Position numbers and translations under genes: made by a program. Below, in pieces: positions 34,017 through 43,338 of a stretch of 44,971 bases of DNA. Numbering within the stretch: position 1 is the stretch's first letter; each line of letters opens with the position of its first letter. A model generated the notes under the pieces. That model worked only from the letters and a program-made list of their open reading frames with translations. It did no database searches and was not told where the DNA came from. This stretch comes from Bacteroidales bacterium UBA6445 (GTDB lineage: Bacteria > Bacteroidota > Bacteroidia > Bacteroidales > UBA932): the NCBI GenBank assembly GCA_002439585.1, contig DJOF01000012.1, positions 1 to 44,971 on the forward strand, read 5' to 3'.

Positions 34017-35486
34017 TTATATTCCTATAAATATCAGCACAAGATAACCGAGCACAAATCCGGTGACACCTATTATCGCGCCTGCCTTTGTCATGTCCTT
34101 AACTTCAACAAGCCCTGTAGAATGCGCAATTGCATTTGGAGGGGTACTGATGGGGAAAAGCATGGCCATTGATGTGGCAAGAGCAAGCCCAGCTATAAGG
34201 GTCTTCACTCCGCCTATCGGGTCGAGAGCTTCGCCCATTCCCACGCTCACAGCACTGAGAATTGGCACCAGAAGGCTTGCCGTACCAGAGTTGGAGATGA
34301 AATTGGAGAGAGCATAGCCAATAAGCCCGGCAAGAAGCACAACTACAAGAGGCTGGAAAGATGCGAAAGGTATAGCTTCCACGAGTGTCTCGGCAAGTCC
34401 TGTACGATTAAGAGCAGTACCGAGAGCAAATCCACCCGCAACCATCCAAAGCACACTCCAGTCAATCTCCCGTAAGTCATCCTTTGTGATAATGCCGGTA
34501 GCGCAGAAGATTCCGACAGGAATCATCGCGACAACATTTGCATTGATACCAGTATATTTGTCAAACATCCACAGAAGGATAGTTATCGCAAAAGTTGCCC
34601 ATACGACATAGGTCTTCCAATCTTTCTCTCGGGTAGTCTCTATCTTAAGTTCTACTCTCTCTGACGAGAAGGGGAATAACTTCAGCAACAGCACCCAGGC
34701 AAAAAGCAGCATCACGATTACGAACGGCACCATCACGCAGACCCAGTCTCCAAAGCCTATATTTTGGTGAAGAGTCTCGTTGAGATATCTCAAAGCTATT
34801 GCATTCGGAGGCGTGCCTATAGGAGTACCTATACCGCCAAGGTTTGCAGCAATGGGTATTGCAAGAGCAAGGCCGATGACGCCCCTGTCCCCCTTTGGCA
34901 GATTCTTGAGCACGGGAGCAAGGAAGGTAAGCATCATCGCAGCAGTCGCCGTGTTGCTCATGAACATGGAGAAGAAGCCTATGACAAGCAGAAAGCCGAG
35001 AAGCACGAACTTAGGCTTCGTGCCGAAAGGCATAAGAAGCACTTTTGCGAGTTGAGTATCAAGTCCTACCTTAGTAGCCGCTATGGCCAGAATGAAACCT
35101 CCAAGGAAAAGCATTATGGTAGGATCGGCAAATGCTGCAAGTATAACCTGATATCCGACAAAAGTACCCATATCCACCGGGTCGGAATCAGTTGTCCTCA
35201 AGAAGATCGGGCAGTTGTCCGAGATGGTAAATAGCATCAGGACTATTATAAGTACAGAAGTAGCCCACGTCGGCAGCAACTCGAACATCCAGAGCAAGGC
35301 AGCAAGCACGAAAAGGGCTACGGTACGCTGTTCTATCACGGTAAGGAGCGGAGATCCGTCATCGGCAAAACCAAAGAAGGAACGGGGCACGAACCACAAA
35401 AAGAGGAATGCGGCAATCGTAAATACGGACATCACTGCCTTCTTTATCGGGAAGACAGACACAGGTTTTAGTGTACTTGAACTCAT
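34017..35486 (-). CDS. Sodium-coupled dicarboxylate/sulfate symporter, DASS (SLC13) family
   Basis: A 489-residue inner-membrane symporter with about 11-12 hydrophobic segments. The paired family motifs are clear: SNTATAAMM (near 185) and ISNSGTASLLVP (near 408) from the two inverted hairpins, with GTPPNAIALRYL (near 225) and STPPNAIAHSTG (near 450) at the sodium and substrate sites. It probably imports succinate, fumarate or malate with sodium, though sulfate-type members exist. It is the first gene of a five-gene operon behind the promoter at 35576-35607. The porin gene next to it would give the matching outer-membrane step. Confidence 0.9.
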   Translation of the reverse strand: MSSSTLKPVSVFPIKKAVMSVFTIAAFLFLWFVPRSFFGFADDGSPLLTVIEQRTVALFVLAALLWMFELLPTWATSVLIIVLMLFTISDNCPIFLRTTDSDPVDMGTFVGYQVILAAFADPTIMLFLGGFILAIAATKVGLDTQLAKVLLMPFGTKPKFVLLGFLLVIGFFSMFMSNTATAAMMLTFLAPVLKNLPKGDRGVIGLALAIPIAANLGGIGTPIGTPPNAIALRYLNETLHQNIGFGDWVCVMVPFVIVMLLFAWVLLLKLFPFSSERVELKIETTREKDWKTYVVWATFAITILLWMFDKYTGINANVVAMIPVGIFCATGIITKDDLREIDWSVLWMVAGGFALGTALNRTGLAETLVEAIPFASFQPLVVVLLAGLIGYALSNFISNSGTASLLVPILSAVSVGMGEALDPIGGVKTLIAGLALATSMAMLFPISTPPNAIAHSTGLVEVKDMTKAGAIIGVTGFVLGYLVLIFIGI

Positions 35487-35575
35487 TGTATTATTGTTTG
35501 GTTATTCCTACGCCCGTCACCCGCAAGCCGAACTCCACGGCTCGAAAAAGATGTGAGCATGTTCACAACATTCCA

Positions 35576-35607
35576 CAAAGATACGCAAAAGTTCGCGCAG
35601 AAGCAAA
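35576..35607 (-). promoter_or_regulatory. Promoter of the five-gene transport and salvage operon
   Basis: On the minus strand TTTG (35607-35604) and TATCTTTG (35583-35576) are separated by 20 bases, a good Bacteroidota promoter. Transcription would start near 35569, leaving a leader of about 80 bases to the symporter ATG at 35486. A 10-base tandem repeat (ACGCCTCTTC twice, 35607-35626) abuts the -33 box. Confidence 0.7.
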
Positions 35608-35685
35608 CGCCTCTTCACGCCTCTTCACCTGCGCGTTGGCTGGATACTCGCTACGAGATGCGCGCCGGCATCTTCATATATTTAT

Positions 35686-35693
35686 TAAATTTG
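35686..35693 (+). promoter_or_regulatory. Possible -7 element, near-leaderless start
   Basis: TAAATTTG matches TAnnTTTG and lies only six bases before the ATG at 35700, so the mRNA would have almost no leader. No TTTG is seen at the -33 position, which keeps confidence low. Confidence 0.4.
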
Positions 35694-35699
35694 TAACTT

Positions 35700-36332
35700 A
35701 TGAAAACGATAACGAATATAACCACGGCAATGATAATCCTATGCCTCTGGACACCCCTGACAAGGGCTCAGGATGAAGGAGTCATCGCAGGTCTTGATAC
35801 GCCATACTCTTATTCCGCAGCAGAATACGGAGACAAAGCCATATCCTGTCCACTTGAGATCGCCGGAGAGGATTTCAAGGCCATAATCCTGTATTACAAC
35901 GGAAGCACCGCCGTGACAATGGAAGCAAGTAACGGACAGCGAAGCCTCATTTTCATTGGCGGACGACCAAACTCCCCCTCCGGAGAGAACATTCAGACAA
36001 TAGGATTCAGCGGCAAGACCGAAAGCAAGAAGAACAGCTATACTGTCGGGACTCATGACTTCACCAACGACGGAAAGAGCGAACTCGTCATCGGAATACG
36101 AGCTGCAGATGGATTCTCAGTATTCGTATTCGCATACACCGAAGGCAAGTGGAAATGCATCGGCAATATGGTGACAAAAAATCGTGACATACGCTCATGC
36201 CGGGTATTTAGGCAGACGCTTACAATCAAGGACGCCTCAGACGGGACACTATACACCTGGACATATCACAACGAAGGATTCGATTTCCGCTCAAGCGACA
36301 ACCACAATGAACCCTCTGCCTTGTACATGTAG
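35700..36332 (+). CDS. Hypothetical secreted protein
   Basis: A 210-residue protein I cannot assign. A signal peptide is clear (MKTITNITTAMIILCLWTPL, cleavage likely after TRA near 23). The mature chain is rich in beta-forming residues. DFTNDGKSELVIGI near residue 120 resembles the DxDGDGxxELVIG pattern of FG-GAP or VCBS repeats, which bind calcium in beta-propellers, but only one copy is seen. It is flanked by the divergent transport operon promoter and the convergent GH92 gene, so it appears to be a single-gene unit. Confidence 0.75.
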   Translation: MKTITNITTAMIILCLWTPLTRAQDEGVIAGLDTPYSYSAAEYGDKAISCPLEIAGEDFKAIILYYNGSTAVTMEASNGQRSLIFIGGRPNSPSGENIQTIGFSGKTESKKNSYTVGTHDFTNDGKSELVIGIRAADGFSVFVFAYTEGKWKCIGNMVTKNRDIRSCRVFRQTLTIKDASDGTLYTWTYHNEGFDFRSSDNHNEPSALYM

Positions 36333-36339
36333 GAACAAG

Positions 36340-36354
36340 GAATAAGATTTATTC
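36340..36354 (+). terminator. Weak hairpin between convergent genes
   Basis: GAATAA-GAT-TTATTC forms a 6-bp stem in the 27 bases between the secreted-protein stop and the GH92 stop. It is followed on the plus strand by GTCCTTTATTT. The stem is AT-rich, so termination would be weak. Confidence 0.3.
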
Positions 36355-36359
36355 GTCCT

Positions 36360-38654
36360 TTATTTCAACTCATTAGAGAAAGAATAAGGCCTGTCCTCCT
36401 TTGCCGTGCCCCTCGTGGTCTCGGGCTCAGATGTCATATCGTACACAATCTCTGCCCCAGAGGACAACTCCTCATGAGTCAGATAGGTCCTTTCGATAAA
36501 CTTTCCATTGAGTTTCATTGACTTGATATAGACATTGCTATCCGAGTTGTCTGGAGCCTGTATGACAAAGCTTTTTCCTGAAGGTAGGTCGACAGTCACT
36601 TTTTTGAACAGTGGCGAACCTATGGCATACTGGCCCGAGCCTGGACATACGGGATACATCCCCATGGCCGAAAATACATACCAGGCCGAAGTCTGGCCAT
36701 TGTCCTCATCACCGCAATATCCGTCCGGCTCCGGAGTATAGAAATTCTTCATTATATCCCTTGCACGGAACTGGGCTTTCCATGGCTGGCCGCACCAATT
36801 GTAGAGATAGACGAAATGCTGGATAGGTTGATTGCCATGGGCGTAATTGCCTCTGTTCATCACCTGCATCTCACGGATCTCATGTATCGGGAAGCCATAA
36901 TAGCTGTCATCGAAATGAGGAGGGATACTGAATACTGTATCCATCATCCTTGAAAAAGCGACATCTCCACCCATGAGATCGATAAGTCCCTGAGGATCAT
37001 GGAATACAGACCAGGTATAGTGCAGGCTATTTCCCTCCGTGAAGTCTCCGCCCCATTTGAGAGGGTTGAACGGACGCGAGAAAGTCCCGTCCACATTCTT
37101 GCCTACCATCAGACGATACTCCGGATCATATAGATTACGGTAATTAAGAGCAGCCTTCTTATACTGAGCGAGCTCTTCTTCAGATTTGCCAAGTGTCTCC
37201 CCAAACTTGTATATACACCAATCATCGTAAGAATATTCAAGCGTCTTGGCGGCACTCTCATAGATACCTACATTGCAAGGCACATAGCCGAGAGAGTCAT
37301 AATACTGCCAGCCGTGCCTTCCTGTAGACTGAATCCTCGGATGTACAGCATGGGCATCATGTACTACTGCTTTCCAAAGAGTCTCGGCATCTTGGCCACG
37401 CACTCCATTGAGCCAGGCATCTGCAACTACAGACGCGGAATTGTTACCTATCATGCAAGGCTTGTGTCCAGGGCTCGCCCACTCTGGAAGAAAACCACTC
37501 TCAAGATAGGCATTGACAAGGCCTTCCTGCACCTTCTGGCTATAATCCGGATATACAAGATTGAGCAAAGGGAAAAGACTGCGGAACGTATCCCAGAAAC
37601 CAGTGTCTGTAGTCATGTTTCCTGGCAGAACCTTGCCGTTGTATGCACTATAATGCATGGTATTGCCCTCTGAATCAATTTCGGTGAAATCGCGAGGGAA
37701 AAGAAGAGAGCGATAAAGGCATGAATAGAAAGTCCTCATCTGTTTCTCGGTACCTCCTTCCACACGGATACGCCCGAGTATCTCATTCCAGCGGGCACGT
37801 CCTGTCCTTTTGACCTCGTCAAATGACCTGTCGCCAATCTCCTCAAGATTATGCTTTGCCTGGTCGAGACTTATGAACGAGGACGCCACCCTGAAATTTG
37901 CAACTTGTCCACGAGAAGTTGGAAAACCGACTATTGCAAAAGCCCTGTCAGACACAACCTCATGACTATCAGACACTTTATCATTGTCCACAGTCTGAAC
38001 AAAGGTGAATGGGGTATCGGACTCTATGATGAACCAGTTCTTGAAATTCTCAGGAACATCTCCCGAGTTGCTCGAAATATAACCGGAGATTGTATTGCCT
38101 TCAGTATCCACCTTGAGCTCTGCTTTGCCCTTATATGCATCTAACACAAGATACGACATGTCCTTCTCAGGGTATGTAAAGCGGAACGATGCTGCCCTCT
38201 CGGTAGGAGTAACTTCGGCTACTACATCATGATCAGCAAGATATACCTGATAGTAGTATGGAGTAGCGATCTCTGCCTTGTGGGAGAACCAACTTGCCCG
38301 CTTCTCCTCATCGTATATTGGGCCTGTTGTCACAGGCATCAGAGAGAAAGCTGCATAGTCATTGATCCACGGACTCGGCTGGTGGGTCTGCTTGATACCG
38401 CGTATAGTATTGGAATTATATTGGTATGTCCATCCGTTGCCGTCAGGGCCTGTCTGAGGCGTCCAGAAATTAAGTCCCCATGGCATCGCCACAGCTGGAT
38501 ATGTATTGCCAGAAGAGAAAGCGAAAGTAGATTCCGACCCCACAAGAGGGTTGACATAATCCACTGGATCTTTCTGGTTTTCCGACAGTTCTGATCCCGC
38601 ACATGCGAAAAAAAGAGAGAGAGACGCAGCTAATGCGATCAGTCTTGATTTCAT
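36360..38654 (-). CDS. GH92-family alpha-mannosidase lipoprotein
   Basis: A 764-residue exo-acting glycosidase of family GH92, calcium-dependent alpha-mannosidases that Bacteroidota use on host or fungal N-glycans and mannans. The lipoprotein signal MKSRLIALAASLSLFFAC has Cys18. The mature protein opens with VDYVNPLVGSESTFAFSSGN, the family start, with GNTYPAVAMPWG after it. The catalytic domain shows DTGFWDTFRSLFPLLNL near 345, HGNQPIQHFVYLYNW near 618, and GYCGDEDNGQTSAWYVFSAM near 655, which contains the acidic catalytic-base region. No SusC/SusD pair is next to it, so it is not part of a visible polysaccharide-utilisation locus. Confidence 0.93.
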   Translation of the reverse strand: MKSRLIALAASLSLFFACAGSELSENQKDPVDYVNPLVGSESTFAFSSGNTYPAVAMPWGLNFWTPQTGPDGNGWTYQYNSNTIRGIKQTHQPSPWINDYAAFSLMPVTTGPIYDEEKRASWFSHKAEIATPYYYQVYLADHDVVAEVTPTERAASFRFTYPEKDMSYLVLDAYKGKAELKVDTEGNTISGYISSNSGDVPENFKNWFIIESDTPFTFVQTVDNDKVSDSHEVVSDRAFAIVGFPTSRGQVANFRVASSFISLDQAKHNLEEIGDRSFDEVKRTGRARWNEILGRIRVEGGTEKQMRTFYSCLYRSLLFPRDFTEIDSEGNTMHYSAYNGKVLPGNMTTDTGFWDTFRSLFPLLNLVYPDYSQKVQEGLVNAYLESGFLPEWASPGHKPCMIGNNSASVVADAWLNGVRGQDAETLWKAVVHDAHAVHPRIQSTGRHGWQYYDSLGYVPCNVGIYESAAKTLEYSYDDWCIYKFGETLGKSEEELAQYKKAALNYRNLYDPEYRLMVGKNVDGTFSRPFNPLKWGGDFTEGNSLHYTWSVFHDPQGLIDLMGGDVAFSRMMDTVFSIPPHFDDSYYGFPIHEIREMQVMNRGNYAHGNQPIQHFVYLYNWCGQPWKAQFRARDIMKNFYTPEPDGYCGDEDNGQTSAWYVFSAMGMYPVCPGSGQYAIGSPLFKKVTVDLPSGKSFVIQAPDNSDSNVYIKSMKLNGKFIERTYLTHEELSSGAEIVYDMTSEPETTRGTAKEDRPYSFSNELK

Positions 38655-38732
38655 AATTGTATAAATTTAAGCCTAGAAGTTATGTAGTCTGACTTATGAT
38701 ACTTATGTCCAAGATCCTTGTAAATCCGACTC

Positions 38733-38753
38733 AATTTAGAAGCCGTCTAAATT
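38733..38753. repeat. 8-bp inverted repeat upstream of the GH92 gene
   Basis: AATTTAGA (38733-38740) and TCTAAATT (38746-38753) are perfect complements around AGCCG, about 80 bases before the GH92 start. No T-run follows on either strand, so an operator is more likely than a terminator. The remaining part of this 162-base gap shows nothing clear. Confidence 0.6.
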
Positions 38754-38816
38754 CGTTTCATATTATATAGTCAGGCATATTTCATTCTGCATCATGCGGA
38801 TACGTCCGATATAGGT

Positions 38817-39563
38817 TCAGGAGTTACCATCTGGAGCATCTCCATGAAGTTTATCAGGGAAATCACCGTGAAGCTCGATAGGCTTGTCATCCCAGTCAAG
38901 ATTCTCCGAATCCGGCTCGTTGAAGGGCTGAAGAAAAGGATTGTGAGTACGTTCCTCCGCCATAGAACTGTAATGGCCATGTCCAGGGACTATCGTAACA
39001 TCCCCAGGAAGCCCCATAAGTTTCTCCATGATGGATGTGATAAGATCGTCATAATCAGCCGCATATATATCCGTGCGCCCTATAGTGCCAGCAAAGAGAG
39101 TATCTCCCGTGAAGATCACTTTGTCTATCTCGTCATAGAAGCACACTCCACCTGGAGTATGCCCAGGAGTGGTGATGACTGTCATGGATGTCTTGCCAAA
39201 CTTTATATTCTGCCCGTCTGACAAGGGCAGAAAAGCGAAAGACGTGTCCGGCGTCTTAAGACCAAAGGAAGCACACATCTCGGCATCCTTGTCGAGAATC
39301 ACCTTGTCGGCTGCATTCATATACACCGGGATGCCATATTTATCAGCACATTCCCTGACTCCGAATACATGATCGAAATGCCCGTGTGTAAGAAGGATCA
39401 TCTCGGGATGCACTCCAAGATCCTCAACTTTGCGGTAAAGCACTGCAGCTTCGGCACTGTCATAGAAGCCGGGATCGATGATGACGGCCGAAGATGTCTC
39501 GTCCCACGCCAGAGAACAGTTCTCCTTGAAAGGATTGAACTGGAAAGTAAATATCTTCAACAT
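38817..39563 (-). CDS. MBL-fold metallohydrolase (glyoxalase II-like)
   Basis: A 248-residue cytosolic metallo-beta-lactamase-fold hydrolase. The zinc motif LLTHGHFDHVFG (HxHxDH) is near residue 58, with further ligands in TPGHTPGGVCFY near 134, FTGDTLF near 152 and VPGHGHYS near 195. The short, compact layout matches the glyoxalase II-like YcbL/GloB2 group, which hydrolyses S-lactoylglutathione-type thioesters; the natural substrate is uncertain. The C-terminal tail has a degenerate repeat (LHGDFPDK, then LHGDAPDG). It is divergent from the deoxynucleoside kinase gene with 60 bases between. A TAAATTTG -7-like element lies at 39583-39576 on its strand. Confidence 0.87.
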   Translation of the reverse strand: MLKIFTFQFNPFKENCSLAWDETSSAVIIDPGFYDSAEAAVLYRKVEDLGVHPEMILLTHGHFDHVFGVRECADKYGIPVYMNAADKVILDKDAEMCASFGLKTPDTSFAFLPLSDGQNIKFGKTSMTVITTPGHTPGGVCFYDEIDKVIFTGDTLFAGTIGRTDIYAADYDDLITSIMEKLMGLPGDVTIVPGHGHYSSMAEERTHNPFLQPFNEPDSENLDWDDKPIELHGDFPDKLHGDAPDGNS

Positions 39564-39595
39564 GACTCTTTTCTACAAATTTAAGAAAAGTATCG

Positions 39596-39603
39596 TATTT
39601 TTG
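39596..39603 (+). promoter_or_regulatory. -7 element for the deoxynucleoside kinase gene
   Basis: TATTTTTG matches TAnnTTTG, 20 bases before the ATG. It faces the minus-strand TAAATTTG at 39583-39576 with only 12 bases between, so the two promoters would compete. Neither has a clear TTTG at -33. Confidence 0.45.
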
Positions 39604-39623
39604 CGGATATATAGGATTACATC

Positions 39624-40235
39624 ATGTACATAGGGATAGCCGGTAATATCGGCAGCGGAAAGACCACTCTTACTCGCCTTCTGTCCGAGCACTACGGGTG
39701 GATACCAAAATACGAATCAGTCACATACAACCCATACCTGGAAGACTACTACAAGGATATACGACGGTGGTCATTCAATCTTGAGATATATTTCCTTACA
39801 CAGCGATTCAAGGATATGTTGGAGATTGCAGGCTCGAAGGACGTTGTGATCCAAGACAGGACAATATTAGAGGGCGTATATATATTCGTGGCCAACAACA
39901 AGGCGATGGGCAATCTCAGCGAGAGGGACTACAATACGTATATGGATCTATTCAGTCTGATGATGTCACTTGTCAAAGCACCGGACCTGCTGATATACCT
40001 TCGATGCTCTGTTCCACACCTGGTATCTCAGATACAGAAACGTGGCAGGGAGTATGAGAAAAGCATTGACATCGAATATCTCGAAGGCCTCAACGAGGAA
40101 TATGAACGGTGGATATCATCCTATAAAGGACGATATCTTATCATTGATGCTGACGGACTTGACTTCCAAAACCGTCCCGAAGACCTCGCCGTCATCACTG
40201 ACAAGATCGACTCGGAGCTATACGGTCTGTTCTAA
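39624..40235 (+). CDS. Deoxynucleoside kinase
   Basis: A 203-residue cytosolic kinase of the dNK/dCK family that phosphorylates deoxynucleosides for salvage. The ATP loop GIAGNIGSGKTTL is at residues 4-16. The catalytic DRT motif appears in VIQDRTILEGVYIF near 77, in the place of the ERS/DRS motif of the family. The arginine-rich lid RGREYEKSIDIEYLEGLNE is near 148. The specificity (dA, dG or dC) is not clear. It is flanked by the divergent MBL hydrolase and the convergent feoAB gene. The 168 bases after it hold no clear terminator. Confidence 0.9.
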   Translation: MYIGIAGNIGSGKTTLTRLLSEHYGWIPKYESVTYNPYLEDYYKDIRRWSFNLEIYFLTQRFKDMLEIAGSKDVVIQDRTILEGVYIFVANNKAMGNLSERDYNTYMDLFSLMMSLVKAPDLLIYLRCSVPHLVSQIQKRGREYEKSIDIEYLEGLNEEYERWISSYKGRYLIIDADGLDFQNRPEDLAVITDKIDSELYGLF

Positions 40236-40403
40236 CAGTCCACACAGCACGACCCGTAAATGATATTACACGCATGTAGAGCAGCCATATTGCACTGCCT
40301 TACTATGTGCGACTCTTGCTTTACAATGCTACTCTATTGTAGACAGCACCTTGCATATTGACAAGTAGGATTATTCTATGCCCGATGCACTGGAATCCCC
40401 TAT

Positions 40404-42983
40404 TTAGAGCAGAAGCATGCTGATATGATAAGCGGCAAAAGCCATTATCCATGCCACAATCATGGTGTATACACAGCAGGCTATAGCCCATCTCCATTTC
40501 CCTGTCTCATTTTTGATGGCTACAAATGTCGCCACACAAGGAAAATACAACAGGACAAATACCATGAATGCTACAGCGGCTGCTGGGCTTATATCACTTC
40601 TTATGGACGCCTGAAGTTGCGTATCTTCACTCAGATCATCGCCTTCAGATACTCTTGCCCCCTCAGCATACATCACTCCTAAAGTACTTACAACCAGCTC
40701 CTTTGCAGCTATACCAGTAAGTAGCCCCACATCCATCTTCCAGTTGAATCCTAGAGGCTCCATGGCAGGAGAGACGAGACGTCCGAGACGTCCGATATAT
40801 GAATTATCCTGCTGTGCCGCATATAGTGAATCTATTTTTGCTGACAGCAGTGCTGCTTTATCTTGATCGGACGCCGCTTTGAATCCAGACGCATCTTCGG
40901 AAGCTTTGGACTCGAACACGTCCGCAGAAAGGCTACCGGTATCATTTGAGCCTACGCTGTTTTCAACAGCCTGTAGCACTTCAGAATATGACTTCTGCGC
41001 TGTGACAAGCTCCTCGTTCCGTGGGAAATACCCTAAAAACCATATAAGCACTGAGCAGAAAAGAATCGTAGTCGACATCTTCTGAAGATATTGTTCTCCT
41101 TTCTCCCAGGTATGCCGCCAGATTGCTTTTGCTGTCGGAATCCTATATGGGGGTAGTTCCATAACGAAAGGCAAGTCATCGTCCTTGATGAAACGGCTTA
41201 GAACCATTGCTGAGATAATTGCCAATAGTATGCCGAGAAGATAGATTCCAAGAAGTGCAAAGGCGGCATTTTGCGGAAAGAAAGCACCCGCAATCAGGAC
41301 AAAGATCGGAAGACGGCCGGCACACGACATAAAAGGAATTATCGCTATAGTGACAAGGCGACTTTTCTTGTTCTCGATGGCCCTTGTAGCCATAATTGCA
41401 GGCACATTGCAGCCGAAGCCCATCACCATTGGAATAAAGGATTTGCCATGCAGCCCTATCTTATGCATAAGTTTGTCCATTATGAACGCTGCCCTTGACA
41501 TATAACCCGTATCTTCCATCACTGATATGAAGAAATACAGTATGAGGATATTGGGCAGGAATACGAGCACACTGCCGACTCCAGATATAATTCCATCGAC
41601 TACGAGATCCTTAAGCCAGCCGTCCCGCATGAATGTTGACACAAACTCTCCGAACTTGGCCACAATAAAATCTATCCATTGCATAGGGTAGTCTCCGACT
41701 GTAAATGTTGTCTGGAATATCAGATACAATATGGCCACGAAGATAGGAAATGCCAACCACTTGTTTGTGACTACAGCATCTATCTTGTCAGTCACGCTCT
41801 TTCTCGAGGAGCTGTCTTTATGCGCTGTATAAGTCTCTGCCAGAATTCCTTGTATAAATGCGTATTTCGCATCGACAATTGCCGATTCGCTATTGGTATT
41901 TAGTATATCCTGTATCCGATGCTCTTCCTCCACCTTGGCAGCGATCACCTCATCCCTATTGGGGAGAGTATCTATCACCTTCTCTATATCCTTGTCATCT
42001 TCAAGACATTTGATAGCAAGATACCTTGTAGAATATCTGTCACGGATGGAGTCTGTCTTGGCAATCAACGCCTTTATACGATCAATGCTCTTCTCAATCT
42101 CGGGACCGTGGTTGATATGGATATGCCTTGCAAGACGATGATCATCATCGTTCGTATATACTTTTATAACTGTATCAAACAGACTGCTGATGCCTTCCCC
42201 GGTACGGCTTACAGTCGGACAGACAGGCATTCCGAGAAGGTAGCCCATCTGCTTCAGGTCTATCTTGTCTCCCTTTGCTTTAAGTTCGTCATACATATTG
42301 AGAGCCATGACGACTCTCAGGTTCATGTCAATGAGTTGTGTTGTAAGATACAGGTTGCGCTCTATGTTGGAGGCATCGACAACATTGATTACAACGTCAG
42401 GGACATTGTCAATCAGATTCTTGCGCACGTACAGTTCTTCAGGGCTGTAGGCCGAGAGGGAATATGTCCCCGGAAGGTCCACAAGGACGATCTTGTATCC
42501 GGAATGCTCGAATGTACCTTCCTTGGCATCAACTGTAACTCCGCTATAATTGCCAACGTGTTCATGGGCTCCGGAGGCAATATTGAAAAGAGAGGTCTTG
42601 CCGCAATTGGGATTGCCTACCAGAGCCACCTTTATCAAATGTTCGCGTTTCTCGGCTATTCTTGCCATCATCTTGTCAATGGCTACCGACTCGTCACAGT
42701 TATCTGCAAACAGTGTCTTACGCTCAGGTGTCTCAGACGCCATCTCCTTGCGAGCCTCATCTTCGCCTATTACCTCAATCTTGTCAGCCTCGCTCCTTCT
42801 GAGAGAAAGGTTGTATCCCAAAATCTTATATTCTATCGGGTCTTCAAGTGGCGCATTTTGAATGACTGTCACTTTCTTTCCCGAGATGAATCCCATCTCT
42901 ATAAGCCGCTTGCGGAAACTCCCATGCCCGCTGACTTTTACGATAATACCGCTTTCTCCTGTTTTCAGTTCCGACAGTTTCAT
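40404..42983 (-). CDS. feoB: Ferrous iron transporter FeoAB fusion
   Basis: An 859-residue protein joining a FeoA domain to FeoB. Residues 1-75 form the SH3-like FeoA part (ERLIEMGF-type motif seen as KRLIEMGFISGKKVTV). The G domain starts at LVGNPNCGKTSLFN (121-134), with the switch YSGVTVDAKEG and G3 DLPGTYSLSAYS near 169 and ALNMYDEL near 231. The membrane part begins near 415, with paired Gate-like segments including MVMGFGCNVPAIMATR. A polar insertion of about 80 residues, rich in Ser, Ala and Asp (about 690-770), separates the last helices. It imports Fe2+ across the inner membrane. DUF4491 starts three bases upstream. Confidence 0.95.
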   Translation of the reverse strand: MKLSELKTGESGIIVKVSGHGSFRKRLIEMGFISGKKVTVIQNAPLEDPIEYKILGYNLSLRRSEADKIEVIGEDEARKEMASETPERKTLFADNCDESVAIDKMMARIAEKREHLIKVALVGNPNCGKTSLFNIASGAHEHVGNYSGVTVDAKEGTFEHSGYKIVLVDLPGTYSLSAYSPEELYVRKNLIDNVPDVVINVVDASNIERNLYLTTQLIDMNLRVVMALNMYDELKAKGDKIDLKQMGYLLGMPVCPTVSRTGEGISSLFDTVIKVYTNDDDHRLARHIHINHGPEIEKSIDRIKALIAKTDSIRDRYSTRYLAIKCLEDDKDIEKVIDTLPNRDEVIAAKVEEEHRIQDILNTNSESAIVDAKYAFIQGILAETYTAHKDSSSRKSVTDKIDAVVTNKWLAFPIFVAILYLIFQTTFTVGDYPMQWIDFIVAKFGEFVSTFMRDGWLKDLVVDGIISGVGSVLVFLPNILILYFFISVMEDTGYMSRAAFIMDKLMHKIGLHGKSFIPMVMGFGCNVPAIMATRAIENKKSRLVTIAIIPFMSCAGRLPIFVLIAGAFFPQNAAFALLGIYLLGILLAIISAMVLSRFIKDDDLPFVMELPPYRIPTAKAIWRHTWEKGEQYLQKMSTTILFCSVLIWFLGYFPRNEELVTAQKSYSEVLQAVENSVGSNDTGSLSADVFESKASEDASGFKAASDQDKAALLSAKIDSLYAAQQDNSYIGRLGRLVSPAMEPLGFNWKMDVGLLTGIAAKELVVSTLGVMYAEGARVSEGDDLSEDTQLQASIRSDISPAAAVAFMVFVLLYFPCVATFVAIKNETGKWRWAIACCVYTMIVAWIMAFAAYHISMLLL

Positions 42984-42986
42984 AAT

Positions 42987-43337
42987 CTATTTGCTTTTAT
43001 TATCGGACTTAAGTTCGGAAATCCCCATAACCTTACGCTTTGCTTGATAATATTCATGTCGGGCAGGATTCTCAGGAAACCATCCTTTAAGCACACGTTT
43101 TTCCTGTGCAAACATCTCCCCTATGCCCCAGAAGAACGAGAAGGCCCCAGCCCCGCAAATTGTAGATACAACGCTATTCTCGATCATAAGTGAAATGACT
43201 ATGAGGGCTATACCTATCACAAGGAATGCCCACCAGGCTTTCTTTCCGAAATAATATTCTGTCTTTATCACTACCGGGTGGCAGATGCCTATCACAAGAA
43301 ATGTAGCAGCCCCTACTATAATACCACTTAGATTCAT
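42987..43337 (-). CDS. DUF4491 membrane protein
   Basis: A 116-residue inner-membrane protein with three hydrophobic segments (about 3-22, 33-53, 57-72) and a charged C-terminal tail. The opening GIIVGAATFLVIGICHPVVIKTEYYFGKKAWW, with the HPVVIK and YYFG elements, matches DUF4491 proteins of Bacteroidota as I remember them. No function is known to me. The only hint is context: it ends three bases before the feoAB start and follows an iron/NO-type regulator pair, so it may assist ferrous iron uptake or respond to the same cue. Confidence 0.75.
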   Translation of the reverse strand: MNLSGIIVGAATFLVIGICHPVVIKTEYYFGKKAWWAFLVIGIALIVISLMIENSVVSTICGAGAFSFFWGIGEMFAQEKRVLKGWFPENPARHEYYQAKRKVMGISELKSDNKSK

Positions 43338-43338
43338 C

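Noticed and set aside
40236..40403. A terminator or small RNA between the deoxynucleoside kinase and feoAB
   Set aside because: Only 4-bp complementary blocks are seen and no T-run follows any of them.
41919..43193. A 424-codon open frame on the plus strand opposite feoAB
   Set aside because: It lies antisense to a well-supported FeoAB gene, its translation has no recognisable domain, and long antisense frames are common opposite genes with this codon use.
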